Shown in pieces: positions 45,705 to 56,587 of a DNA stretch of 60,000 nucleotides. How positions within the stretch are numbered: the stretch's first letter is position 1; every line of letters starts with the position of its first letter. Below the pieces are notes generated by a model, which saw only the letters and a list, made by a program, of their open reading frames with translations, did not search any database and was not told the origin of the DNA. This DNA is from Lineus longissimus. Its lineage: Eukaryota; Nemertea; Pilidiophora; Heteronemertea; Lineidae. The stretch covers positions 1,743,001 through 1,803,000 of the forward strand of contig NC_088326.1 in assembly GCF_910592395.1 (NCBI RefSeq), written 5' to 3'. Position numbers and translations under genes: made by a program.

Positions 45705-47559
45705 AGTCTGTGCCCCATTGTTGACGAATATAATATCGTGAGGACTTTATCAATAGTCACGGTCCCTGGCCCCTCCCACATAAAAATCATTAGCAAGGTC
45801 ACTGCAGGCAATAGCTTCAGCATTGTTATTGTATAAACATGTCTTAAACATTATAAACGGCCCTATTTGTGGGGTTACATTGGGTTCTTGCTGGGGTAAT
45901 GATGTCCATGTCCGATTCTGCGTTTTGTGGACTTGTAAATCAGTCCAGCAGTGACATTGCGTTTTGTGGACATGTAAGTCTGTCCCGCAGTACCAAGTTC
46001 CACCCCAGCAATTACCAATAAGACCTGCACGTGACCTTAAAGTAAGCTATGCAAGTGTGGTCGAGACAAAACGCGATGTATGCATTGGAAGAAGGAAATC
46101 TGCGAAGAGTAGCTGGAACTGTCTGTCCAGCTCTCGTTTATGAAACAATGGGCGATTTGAAAGACGTCTCCTGAAAAGATCGCCCATTGTTCACTGAAGC
46201 AGCATTCGAATTGTCTCCAATTTTTTCAGGTGGATTGCTACATCTCGTGTGGCTTCGCTGTCCCGTCTCTAGAATCGAGCCAACGCGAACGAGGCCACTT
46301 CTGAGAGATAAATATTCAGGATGCCAGATTTGTGGAACACAATTGAGGTAAATGAGATAAAATTCGATAAGCTGGCTACAGTTGATGAAATGAGGCTTTA
46401 GGTCCGTCATCATGTGACTGACATTGGGACAAACCCGAGGCAGGTTGACCACCATTGCCTGACCACCATTGCCTGACAATTCAATTTAATTGATTCATCT
46501 TATTAGTGCCAATGATGCTGTCACAGACATAAACGTGTATAGACATATTACTGATATGCTATAATAGAAGATTTTTTTAAAAAACGTCGTGAAAAATGAT
46601 CAAATACTTCAATTTCTTAAATCTTCCCTTTCTATTCCAGGCCAGTAGCCAAGAGCCATAATCAGGGAATAGCAGTTCCCAACGGAATTGACCCTTTTCT
46701 TGTTGTAATTCATGCTGTTAGCTCAGAATGGGTTGACACTCACCTGTTTTCGACCCTGAAAATTAAACATCGAACATTGTTACTCTTTGTTAAAAGTGAA
46801 CCATGCAAAATATGTGCTTATTCCTGAAATCAATAGCACTTCATGTATGTACTCGCTGATCCAGAATATTGCTATTTCTTGTTCCGTTTTCAATGTGGCA
46901 AACCATTTACCGCATCTGAGCTATTTCACAGCACAAGAAGTGCAACATTACAACAATGGAGCTATTTCTTGATCACAGCAAAAATTTATTCTACATTGTT
47001 TTACTCAAATGATGCATGGATGAGCCTTATTGACATATTTGTTTTCAAGAGGAATTGGTTGTAGGTTTTCTTTCTTTTTTCTTAAGGCAGGCCTTATTTA
47101 ACAGAAGGCCTATATTTTAGGTAGGATATTATTTATACTATAGGCCCATATCAGTTTTGAGATCAATTTCCTCTTGAAGACAATAAACGTCAATCGAGTC
47201 TCTGCACCATTTTGATTGGGCGGTTTTGGGCTAAAATACATTACAAGAGAATGCTCCATTGGTGTTAACAGAATTATGTCATTGTTTTGGTCAGCAATCA
47301 GTTCTTGCCACCTTGAAAGCGGTCACGGTTACTTACGACTTGTACATTGTTCAATTGTTATTATGCTATTGTCATTATCATTTGCCTTTGCCCCCCCCCC
47401 CCCCCCCATCCTTACCGACACTCACAGTGCACCACCCTCCATCCCATGCCCCGCATGCTCACTGACCCAACATCTGATCCCTTGACACGCTTGCTCAAGC
47501 GGCTCAAGCGGCGTCAGCAGTATCAACGTTGTGTTATTGTATTCCAAGTTTTGCATTAT

Positions 47560-47850
47560 TCATATGTATGCCTAATAAATGTTGTCATATCATAACCTTC
47601 GTCTCTTGTCCTTCGGTCAATAAGTGTGCGGATCACTCCCAACAAGTTCGATTAACACACTACACTATCTTCACGTGCAACAATTTACGGTCAGCCTTTT
47701 CTGAGTCCGCATGCCGGCCACTAATTCTAAGTTTTGTGGTATATATTATATATTTGCCCAATAAAAGTTGCCATATCATCAGGCTTTGTCTCTTGTCCTT
47801 CGGTCTCTCAGCGTGGGGGACACTCTCGAAAAGTTAGATTTATGCACTTA
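47560..47850. repeat. Diverged direct duplication with about 187-bp period
   Basis: Both copies carry ATGC/TTGCC-like AATAAA(T/A)GTTG, CATATCAT and GTCTCTTGTCCTTCGGTC in the same order, but the rest has drifted. A C-tract of about 17 bases lies just upstream at 47392-47408. No gene is seen. Confidence 0.55.
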
Positions 47851-48900
47851 CCAAATGCACCTTCTTCACCAAAAATACCTCACGCCTGCGGTCGGGGACG
47901 AAATAGCCCAGAGTCTGTACCGTAACTTAATTTGCATACCGTTTCAACCCCGAATGAGATAGCCAACTTGTATGTAAGCAGTTTTTCCAAGCCTTGCGGA
48001 GACCAACGTCTATGTATGACGACAGTTCTGAAGAGCTCTGTCTGGTTTCCTATATCTGTAGAGTCCTCATGGTATCAATGATTGAGCCGATTTACGAATA
48101 TCGCGTAACTGAACTTAAGGAGGATTTCAAGACACCACAGACCATCTTTCATACATCTTCGCTCTAAGGGCTTGGGAAATCTGCCTAGATAAATTTTTTT
48201 TACTGACAAAGTCCCATTTCTCCACTACTCACGGAAAATAACTGGCGCTCAATGTGTGTATCTATGTGTCCCTGGAGTTCGAAGGATGTGACATTACAGA
48301 GCGTCCGATTTAGTCTCGTAGAGACGCGAATTATTCCAGGACATTCAAACTTGTGTTGTATCCTATCCTTACGATGTATGGTTATCCCTACAGAGGTGCT
48401 AAAAGCCCTGTCTCTTTAGTATTGGATGACTGAGGCATCCTGCAGACAGTCCGCTGTACGCTCTTCGGGCAACGCGCCGCCCATATGGAATGCGACAAAA
48501 CTGTACAGGAACCAGAATTGTCATGGGTCTGCACAAATTTTTTCAGATTCGATGGACATGATGGATATATGAATTTTGTTTGCACTTTACATACAGTGTA
48601 TACATACGTAACCATTACACTCACTACGTTGTGTGAGTGATTAAAAAAATGTTATTCAAATATCTTAATTTGCCTTGGTCTGTTTTTTCTTATTTAGAAT
48701 TCTGAGAATTACAGACTTTTATTTCTTCAAAATCAAGGTACTAAAATTTAATTTTTAAAATAAATTTCTTTATGAGCATATGCGGAAACTGTTTTTGGTC
48801 TAATATCACTTTAGATTTTATCAAAAACTCCACTAATAAAAAATTGAGAGCCAAAAAACGAGGTCTGTAAAGTCTTTGATCTGTAGAATAGACCCTGCCG

Positions 48901-49980
48901 AAAATTAGTGCCCAACGATGCACAGGGCCAAAGCACATGGTCTACAGGCATGCGCAATGCATGCAACAGTACAGTGTATCCGTTACCTCGACACAAATGA
49001 TTTTTTATGCACGTTTTTCTTGAGAAAAAACGCTCAAAGAACTGATTGAATCTCGATTGTAGGAAGTAGAAATACACATAAAACACAAATATTTGGATTA
49101 AATTACCTGGACTGGTTGCTAGAACTTCCAATTAACATTTTTTCTTAGTTCTGAGCGCACAGTTGCCAAAAAATTCTGCGCCATGATGCGACACTTTTTT
49201 GGCGCACCTCCGGCACAAAAATCAAGGAATATTGCATCAGTGGTGAAAGAAACGAATCAAAATTAATGCATTGATGAGTTACGTCATCTTAGATATCAGC
49301 TTAACGCCATAAGATGCCTTTACTCGCGGAAAGAAACGTAAGATAGAGGGTTTTAGCGGAGAAGTTTTTATGCTCCCGCTCAGCAGCTCAGTGTATCTTC
49401 CACGAGGCAGACGATTTTGCACGAGACCACTGCGAAGGTTTTGAAGCCCCCGTGGAATGAAAATCGGTCGTGTGATGACGTCATCACTTGTTTAGCTTTG
49501 TCAGGTTGTGCCTTTGTCTTTGCAACTGCCCTGCACTGTGATCCATGAGAAAACTGGCAAAGCTTCAGAAATACATGTATTAATAAAAAAAAACCAGTGA
49601 AATTCCCGACTTTGGCAAGCCGTTTGTGACACAGATTCCTCCTGTCCTAAGTTACAACAGCAGGAGAGACGATGGCACAACCAACCTCCACCAGCTGGTT
49701 ATCTGATTATGTTCGCTCTCTGGTGTCTCCGGTTGTGAAGTGCTACTGTCAAAACCCTTGATTTGTCTCGTCTATCGACAAGTCCACCAGAGGAAGTCTT
49801 TTCCCCGAGGATAGGTTACATTACTGTAAACTCGACCAGGAGCTGTCAGGATTGAAACAGACCAAGCTGCATAATCCAGTTTTCTAAGACGTAGACCGCC
49901 TCTGTTGTAACTGACATCTCTTTTTACAGGGACGCACAGTAGAACGCCAAAAAATAAACATACAAACTTATTTTTATCAA
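48901..49980. other. Intergenic sequence between the foldback element and RIOK3
   Basis: No coding region is supported. A copy of a dispersed repeat motif (TTACTGTAAACTCGACCAGG) occurs at about 49821. RIOK3 transcription converges on this region from the right. Confidence 0.5.
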
Positions 49981-49989
49981 TCATATTGC

Positions 49990-49995
49990 TTTATT
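49990..49995 (-). terminator. Probable RIOK3 poly(A) signal
   Basis: AATAAA on the minus strand about 350 bp after the RIOK3 stop codon; it is the first canonical hexamer I see downstream. Confidence 0.5.
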
Positions 49996-50342
49996 TAGGT
50001 CACCATCTCCTTCAAAGTTATCACCTCTTGTAGCACAACATAAATTATCAATACCGTACTGTAAACACGAAGTGTTTGCTTGCAGTAAAATTCACATTAT
50101 GGAAATACAATCAACAGAAATGATGTCCTGACAAGATTCTGATACACATCATTGAATGCCTGGTAACTTTCTATACGAAGTACACATTTAATTTAGACTT
50201 CAAAACTCTTAATTCATTTGTTCTGTTTGTCAGAGAACAACCATTAGCAACAGGGTTCCCAACCCGGGATAGAACAAATGAAAATAATTCACTGAATTCT
50301 CATCCAGAAAAACCAACAAGTCTCTCACTAAAACTTCTTAAA

Positions 50343-50504
50343 CTAAATATTGTCAATGTCCACAAAGTCCGGATCCCATTCCTGTTGTTTCGTTTTAAAA
50401 TCGTTCCGTTCCTTTGTGGATTTATCGAAGAAATAATCAAACGCATATTCCCTTCTTGCTCGATCATTCGAAAGCCATTCTTCACTGTTCTCGTATTGTT
50501 GGAC
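50343..50504 (-). CDS. RIOK3: RIOK3 exon 11 (C-terminus)
   Basis: Residues 499-551: VQQYENSEEWLSNDRARREY to FVDIDNI and TAG. Charged tail that is poorly conserved with vertebrate RIOK3 and somewhat longer. Acceptor TTTTAATTTCAG, phase 0. Confidence 0.88.
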   Translation of the reverse strand, partial: VQQYENSEEWLSNDRARREYAFDYFFDKSTKERNDFKTKQQEWDPDFVDIDNI

Positions 50505-53500
50505 CTGAAATTAAAAGCAGACGATTGAAGAATGAGATTTGATGTCAACAGTGCCATAATTTCATCCGGCTGGCATTTGTTTAGACCCACCTAGCAAGAA
50601 TTCTATCAGAGATTACTGCCTCAGATCTTTCTTTACCAGAGGCCAGAGCTTGCAAAATCATGAGAAAAGAGACAGCTATAATTCCTTACTAGGCCCTATA
50701 TATTTGATTTTTTGGTTAAAGAATAAAAAAACCCTTTTCAGCACCTGGTTTGACAAGATGCAAATATCTCTGCAAAAGAGTTTCCCATTTTCTTGGGGAT
50801 TTTACAATACCCGAATGGAACATGCCCCTTGGAGTCTTCTTGTGTCCACCTGTGCGGAAGACAGCCCTGCCCAGCATATAAGAAAAACATCTTGGGACAT
50901 AGTCTAGATGACTAACCTGCATTAGGAATTCATCATCCTCTCCCCGCAGTTCTAGACCAGTCACTTCGTTGAACAGCTCATATGTTGTTGGGACGTTGTG
51001 GACACCCTTCTTAGTGAAGAACTGAAACGAGAAGAAGCAGAAATACATCAATCCATTTCTCTTGGCAAGGATTTTATTCAGCAGTTTGGTAACCCAGTCT
51101 GACTGGGTCCCTATCGATGGTGAAGGACTAAGTTGACCCAGGTGACCTTAGCCTACACTACAGCATAGTCCTCTTCAGTTCACGGTCAAAGGTGGAGGCG
51201 CTGGGCCAAGATGGCACTGTACCAGACACCACCGTGATTTGCCAAACTGCAAAAACGCTGAACACCAAAGTAGAACCTCACAAAACATCCGACCGAATCT
51301 CACCTCAGAAACATTGCGACAATCCCGCAATAAAAACTCAAGCGAGTGTGGATGGTTTAGATCAACTGCTTGACTGACGTCGATGATGAAGACCTTCCCA
51401 TGATGCCACAGTAGGTTGTACTCGCTGAAGTCGGCGTGGACGAGGTGACACTCGTTGTGGAGTTTCAGCAAAATCTGTAAGAAAAGATTTTGACCAATAA
51501 ATTCGATTTCGAAAGGCAAGACATTCAACTCTAAATAGACGAGGGCCTAGTTGTTCAACTTAAGTTGACGTCATCTCCTTCAGTTAAGCCCTTAGACTTA
51601 ACACCATCTCCTTCAGTTAAGCCCTTAGACTTAACACCATCTCCTTCAGTTAAGCCCTTGACTTAACACCAAGAAAAGTTAAGGCCAGCATCAGTGACAA
51701 AACTTGTTTTAAACAACCGGGCCCAGGCTGTCAAATCAGTCACAAGTCCCGACCGACTTTACATAACCTCAGTTGTAACTGAATCTTCGTTTCTTTGAAT
51801 GTTATTTTTTACAGTTTCAGGAGGCACGATAGCAATGTCCTGTTCGCAAGCTCAGGACACAGATATTCCCCTCTCTCACCACCATTGATTATGATAAGAC
51901 AAACTCTTTAAAATACCCTCATCAGCGCTCACAGTATCATTTGATTGAAGGTATTCTGGGGTCACCTCTTACCTCTTTTGTCTGATCATAGGCGTCCTCC
52001 CAGTCTTCAGTGGAAAAGTCGACATTTTTCAGTTTTGGTGCTGCCTTCTGGTTCTCACCGATGAAACTCATCACCAGAACGTGCTTCTTTAAAAGGAGAG
52101 GCTCGGGACAGTTCAGACCAGCACGCTTCAGTCTGAAACATTAGAATAGCTTAGTAAGCTTGTTGAAGAAAAAAAAGAAGGTTTTAGGAGACTTTTGATG
52201 TCTGGCCCCCTTGCTGGATAAGACTGTTGTGTTCGACTGGCTGTTAACCCTGCCCAACTACTGTTACATTATCCTAACATCCCAAGGTCCCAAGTGTTTT
52301 TGGGGAACGTCTGTTTTTCCCCTGTTCCTAATTAGTTGTTGATGACGTCATACAACTTAGTTACGTTGTGAAGTGCTTGCCAGGTTTGTTGCCAGGCATT
52401 TTTGTGCAGGTATATTTGACCTCTGACTCCTAATTCTGCATGCTGGTCACAAAAAGACAACAAATTTAACTCCCAACTCCTGCCTATAGCCCCCTTTAAC
52501 ATCCATTTGTACACTTCATATATTCAAATTTGCTCACCTTCTCAAATTAACTGTCTCCTTCTCAGCCCACAGCCGAATGATCTTCCTCGGATTCTGCTTC
52601 TTAAACTCGTCTTTTGAGAACCGGTAGTCACCGTTCACATATTTCGAACGTGTGTGGAACTCGTTCAAAGTTGTCTTGAAGACCTTAATCGCCACCTCTC
52701 TTGGCATTTTGACATTCATTGTGTTGTCATCGCTAGAAAGGAAACACGATATTCATAATTCAACTTATCTTAGGTGTGACAACATGAGTTGAGCTTTAAA
52801 TACAGCAGACATTTTCTGTTAGTTTGCTAGCATCCCCAGACAGGACTCGCAATGAAGACGAAAGCCTGAACTAATTCACATCTGCTTCTCGGAACAGATC
52901 CTCGAGACCAAAACAGCCCACAGCTTATTGCTCAAGTTTCTCACCTTCCTCCATTAGCATGAAAGACAACCGCTTCCTTTCCAGTTGAGATGACGCCATT
53001 TATATCCTCGAGAACATCCGCATTAACAAGTTTGTACATGATCAGCCGGGTCCTTGGATCAACTGCTTGGTCCTGAAGTGGAGTAAAACAAAATTGGTTA
53101 AAATTTCATATCACTATATTCTGGTTGTGACTTTGTCCTCAAAGACTGACTTATCCTCCAGAAAATCAACATCAACAAGTTTGTAGATAATCAGTCAGGT
53201 TCTTGTCTCAACCGCTTGGTCCTAAAGTTGAATGAAATGAATATAGTTAAACTTTCCTATCAGGCATTCATGTTGTGACATTGTCCTTTGACCTAAAAGG
53301 GTTAAACTTACAGCAGTCGAGTTATCCTTCTTCTCGTGAAGTCGAGCGGCACGTTTCTCCTCAGCTTGAGAATGCCTCTTGAGCCGGTTGTAAACTTTGT
53401 TGGGAAGTTCCACGCCTTCTCCGCGGATGTCACCTGAGTAGAACTCGGGTGGGAACTGGAGGGAAGAAAAAGTAGATGCCGACATTATTGATTTCAGACT

Positions 53501-55522
53501 TGTTGAAATATGGCAGTGACCAGATTCGGTCAATACCCTAACCCGAGTATGTACGCTTTCTGGAGGTTTTTTTTTTGAAACGCACTGCGTTCATACTCAA
53601 TGACCTGGCCTACATGATTTATCGATATGGTATGTAACAATGCCATGTGATCATAATACTCAAAACCTCCAGTAAAGATTGTGAATCGCAACACAAAGTG
53701 TTTTTTATGATGCCATCACGCAGACCATAGGTTGAACTTACATCCATGACTCTGCTGGCGTTCCTCCGTCCACAAATCTGAGCGTCGTGTTTAGACACGG
53801 CGTCCTTTCCTTTACCCAGGATGCCACTCTTCCCAAAATTGAAAATTGGATCTGAAAATAAACAGTTGAATTTGAAGGAGCAAGTTTTTCTGGTGTATTG
53901 TATGGCTTAAGTGGTCTCCTAACACCTCATATCATAGTTGAAGTACTCGGAGAAATACAAAAGTTTTTCACTTTTCGCCTTTTTTTACTATTTTCCCCAA
54001 ATACAACTTGCGATCATTTAACCATAGCTTGTCTTGAAAGTAACTGCTTTATAAAGTATCTATAAGTGTATTCCGAATAAGGCAAGTACACAGGCTGTCA
54101 GTCATATGAAGCCACTGGCTGAGCTCGGAACCAAACCTATGGCGGCCATCTTGAATCCGAGTGGGAGAAAAATGGCCGCAGACAACACCAAGAATCCGGC
54201 CAAACAGTGGCTTAAAGCATAGTCGCATAGAACTGTGATACTTCTGTTGTGAGATTATTCAATTTGCTGACCTTTATCGCTTCGTTCACTGGGTTCATCA
54301 CTGCCAGAACTGTCGTCATCATCATCGTGGTATGGATGAATCGTTCGGTAGTTGGAGAATGAAATGGATACTGGAAGTACAAGAAGTAATCAATCAATCA
54401 ATCCATCAATCAATCATACATCCACCCTTCCAAAATTTTCAGCTGATATTTATTTATTCATAGCTCCCTGTTCGCAACATGAACGTCACTTATAGCGATC
54501 TTTGCGACTTGCTTTTTTTAATCTAGATTCAAAAACTGCGATGGAATCAAATTCAGATACACGACACGAAATGGGTCATGAATAAACTTGGCCATCCCTT
54601 CAATCAGGTGCAGAGACGACCTTGCTTTTTATCACAATTGACTCGGAGTCGGAGTACTGGTAGGTGAAATCGTTCGTGACCAAACCACGGACAAGTGCGC
54701 AACAACCAACCTGACACAGTGATATGTCTTAATATTTTTACCTTTGCTTTTCCCGTTATACTTCTCCTCCTCTATCTTAAGCATATCGTCATGCTCTTTA
54801 TCAAACTGATGCTGCAACATCTGAGCCAGGAGAAGGTCGTCACTTGTTTCGTGTGCGTCCGAGGTCAGGAATTCTGACAAGTCGGCTTCACTGAAAGAAT
54901 GAAGGAAAGAAAGGTTAACTGGCTGAGGATGCTCTTTTCCTTATTCCGATTTTTTGACAGTAGAGTTGTAACTGGAGCTAATGAGTGTGAAAACTGCTAC
55001 TGGCAGTACAATTGTGACTGTTGCCAAAGACAGATGCGACAACTGCTCTGTGATTTTTGCCAATGACAGGAGAGGGGGGTTTGTGACTGAAGACAGCATC
55101 TGAAGTCAAAGATATGATCAGACAACTTGCGACTATGATAAAGTAGTTCCTGGTATGGGACTGTGTTTGAAGGCTTCTTTAGATGGTAGTCTCACCATCT
55201 CGGTTCAGATTGCCTCCAATTGATTGCCAGGCCCCCTTGTGCCAAACAGGGAACAGGTTTTAGCATGACAAGGCAAGGTAACGACTTACGGGTTGACGAT
55301 CTCGATCTCCTCACGAAGTTCAACATGAACACGCTTGTCCTCCTCTTCACGTTGTATTTCCTTTGCAAGCTCTTCACTCATGACATCTTGTAGCGACACC
55401 GGCAGGTTTGATGGAGAGATACCCCAGGGTGATGTCCCCGTCGTGGGGGCTGGAGTGATTCCCTTGCCCCACGGGCAAGCCGGGTGGGCAGGCGCCGGAT
55501 GTTCGACCAACAAAGAATCCAT
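50343..55522 (-). CDS. RIOK3: RIO kinase 3 gene (11 exons, 551 residues)
   Basis: Atypical serine kinase/ATPase of the RIO family. In humans RIOK3 associates with pre-40S ribosomal particles and acts in innate immune signalling. Exons, in transcript order: 55522-55290, 54890-54742, 54370-54272, 53851-53742, 53455-53312, 53072-52945, 52732-52538, 52132-51973, 51474-51304, 51021-50917 and 50504-50343. They total 1656 nt with all phases consistent. The N-terminal region matches RIOK3 rather than RIOK1 or RIOK2 (VMSEELAKEIQ, LLLAQMLQHQFDKEHD, VSISFSNYRTIHPY). The kinase keeps STGKEA (274-279), AIKVFK with Lys304, HADFSEYN with Asp421 and Asn426, and IDVSQ with Asp438. Human RIOK3 has 519 residues; the extra length is mostly in the C-terminus. 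Start: MDSLL at 55522 in context AACATGG. Confidence 0.96.
50917..51021 (-). CDS. RIOK3: RIOK3 exon 10
   Basis: Residues 464-498. FFTKKGVHNVPTTYELFNEV then TGLELRGEDDEFLMQ aligns with FFQKGGVKEALSERELFNAVSG in RIOK3. Phase 0 both ends. Confidence 0.95.
51304..51474 (-). CDS. RIOK3: RIOK3 exon 9: catalytic loop and metal-binding motif
   Basis: Residues 407-463. LVHADFSEYNLLW (catalytic Asp421, Asn426), VFIIDVSQAVDLNHPHSLEF (metal-binding Asp438) and FLLRDCRNVS are all present, so the kinase should be active. Phase 0 both ends. Confidence 0.97.
51571..51671. repeat. Three copies of a 34-bp unit in RIOK3 intron 8
   Basis: The unit is TCTCCTTCAGTTAAGCCC followed by TTAGACTTAACACCA. Each unit contains GTTAAG and CTTAAC, so it is partly self-complementary. 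The third copy lacks two bases. Confidence 0.9.
51973..52132 (-). CDS. RIOK3: RIOK3 exon 8: hinge region
   Basis: Residues 353-406. RLKRAGLNCPEPLLLKKHVL then VMSFIGENQKAAPKLKNVD corresponds to the RIO hinge (PxPxxLKKHxLVMSFIG). Phase 2 in, phase 0 out; donor GAG|GTAAGA. Confidence 0.96.
52538..52732 (-). CDS. RIOK3: RIOK3 exon 7: catalytic lysine
   Basis: Residues 288-352. VAIKVFKTTLNEFHTRSKYV holds the ATP-binding lysine (K304), and NPRKIIRLWAEKETVNLR is the helix of the RIO N-lobe. Acceptor CCTTTCTAG, donor GAAG|GTGAGC, phase 2 both ends. Confidence 0.96.
52945..53072 (-). CDS. RIOK3: RIOK3 exon 6: RIO P-loop
   Basis: Residues 246-287. Carries NGVISTGKEAVVFHANGG, the RIO nucleotide-binding loop (STGKEA). 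Acceptor CTCCACTTCAG, donor GAAG|GTGAGA, phase 0 in and phase 2 out. Confidence 0.96.
53150..53221 (-). pseudogene. Decayed duplicate of RIOK3 exon 6
   Basis: On the minus strand, after an intact-looking TTTAG, the sequence reads DQAVETRT, a stop (TGA), then LIIYKLVDVDFLED. This parallels the real exon 6 (DQAVDPRTRLIMYKLVNADVLED) immediately downstream. The intron sequence upstream of both copies is also similar (TTGTGAC(A/T)TTGTCCT). The copy lost its 3' half (P-loop) and has an in-frame stop, so its inclusion would truncate the kinase. Confidence 0.8.
53312..53455 (-). CDS. RIOK3: RIOK3 exon 5
   Basis: Residues 198-245. FPPEFYSGDIRGEGVELPNK, then VYNRLKRHSQAEEKRAARLH and EKKDNSTA. The RLHEKK(D/E)xSTA sequence is strongly conserved just before the RIO N-lobe. 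Phase 0 both ends. Confidence 0.95.
53742..53851 (-). CDS. RIOK3: RIOK3 exon 4
   Basis: Residues 161-197. GILGKGKDAVSKHDAQICGR then RNASRVMD matches the RIOK3 GKGKDITTKHDEVVCGRKNTARME segment. Phase 1 in, phase 0 out; donor GAT|GTAAGT. Confidence 0.92.
54272..54370 (-). CDS. RIOK3: RIOK3 exon 3
   Basis: Residues 128-160. VSISFSNYRTIHPYHDDDDD followed by SSGSDEPSERSDK corresponds to the RIOK3 motif VSISFENY..VHPYEDSDSSEDE. Acceptor TTGTACTTCCAG, donor AAAG|GTCAGC, phase 1 both ends. Confidence 0.92.
54742..54890 (-). CDS. RIOK3: RIOK3 exon 2
   Basis: Residues 78-127. SDDLLLAQMLQHQFDKEHDD and EEKYNGKSK match the RIOK3 segment DLMLAQMLQMEYDREYD...KKFNGDSK. Acceptor ATTCTTTCAG, donor AAAG|GTAAAA, phase 2 in and phase 1 out. 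Confidence 0.92.
55290..55522 (-). CDS. RIOK3: RIOK3 exon 1
   Basis: MDSLLVEHPAPAHPACPWGK to EIEIVN. Contains LQDVMSEELAKEIQREEED, the conserved RIOK3 N-terminal helix. Donor CCC|GTAAGT, phase 2 out. The frame is open further upstream to 55594, but the first residue with family likeness follows the ATG at 55522. Confidence 0.9.
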
Positions 55523-56312
55523 GTTTGAGGTTTTATTATCGGAAGTTTCGTTGTTTATGAATAAAGGCAGGGTTATCACAGTAAAACGCAGCACCTGAGA
55601 GCGTTATAATCAAATACCAAGGGCAAGAGAGACAGTTCAGCGTATGTTCAATACACGGATGGACTAGAAATGTCAACAACACCTGGATGGCTGGAAACAG
55701 CTGATCTAGCAAAATTTGATCCCCCTTCCCAACCAGTTTGGTTGGCAAATATAGGTTGAAATGGTGTACCAAGTCTTTATAAATGTTCCCTGGATGGTAA
55801 TTTACTGTGTTACGACTCCTGATTACGTTTATTGGATTATGGGAGGAATTATTTCACGTTTTATTGGAGGTGTTGTGAAATCTGGCCAAAGCGAAATACC
55901 TGGTCGCTGACCTGCCGCGTACCTGCCCGTAGTGCATTTTGTAGACAGTAGTTTCACAAAGTGAAACCAGATGCCGCCACGTCAAATTGTAAATTGTCGC
56001 AGTACCAGTCAACCATGCTATTACTGTAAAACTAGTCAGGGGCCGTTGCGACTGCCAATGCGGCATGTCCGTGTGTCATCGGTTGTGACAGATCTTGGTT
56101 GTGTTTGGAATTCCAAATACGTATCTTCTGACAGCAGCAAACAAAAGAACAGTTTACAAGAACTTTTCAGGAAAACCTCTCCATTCGATCAAGAATTAGA
56201 ATATAGTTCAACGCTGTCCCGGGAATGGAAACTTGTACAACACCATGACCAATGAACTTTTTTGTGAAAAGTATGAATACATTTCAGTCTAAATACATAT
56301 ATATGCATCTGT
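55523..56312. other. RIOK3 upstream region and gap before the Cys-rich gene
   Basis: RIOK3 5' UTR and promoter presumably start here. No coding region is supported. A copy of the dispersed TTACTGTAAAA...AGGGGC(C/T)GTTG motif lies at about 56021. Confidence 0.5.
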
Positions 56313-56318
56313 TTTATT
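56313..56318 (-). terminator. Probable poly(A) signal of the four-block Cys-rich gene
   Basis: AATAAA on the minus strand about 270 bp past the stop codon of the cysteine-rich gene. Confidence 0.6.
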
Positions 56319-56587
56319 CAATAGGTAGCATTCATACCTGAAATCATTTGGCATAGGCTTTTGATTGGAAAATCATGTCTTTCCCATGCAGTCTCACCTT
56401 GGAGTCTCACCGGAACACTGTCTGTCTTAACCAGATTGTGACTTTGTCTCTGACGTTGGTAACTACATGCCTGTTCATCCTCCAAGCTCATAGACTGGCC
56501 TTCTATCTATTTCTACTACAACTATGCATTACATAAAATATCCATTCTAATAGTTATCATATTCTGCCGACGCCGCGACGACACAGT

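Larger units (their letters stand above)
39510..48900. mobile_element. Foldback-type element with long inverted arms, right arm split by a 6.7-kb insertion
   Basis: The left arm, 39510-39942, is inverted in two pieces: 41743-41908 (complement of the inner part) and 48641-48900 (complement of the outer part, starting with CGGCAGGGTCTATTC at the tip). The pieces meet the left arm at adjoining positions around ATCTTTTATTAAAAAAATG. So a 2.7-kb element with arms of about 430 bp was interrupted at TTA by the 41909-48640 segment. Identity is high by eye. No transposase is visible in the core. Confidence 0.8.
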
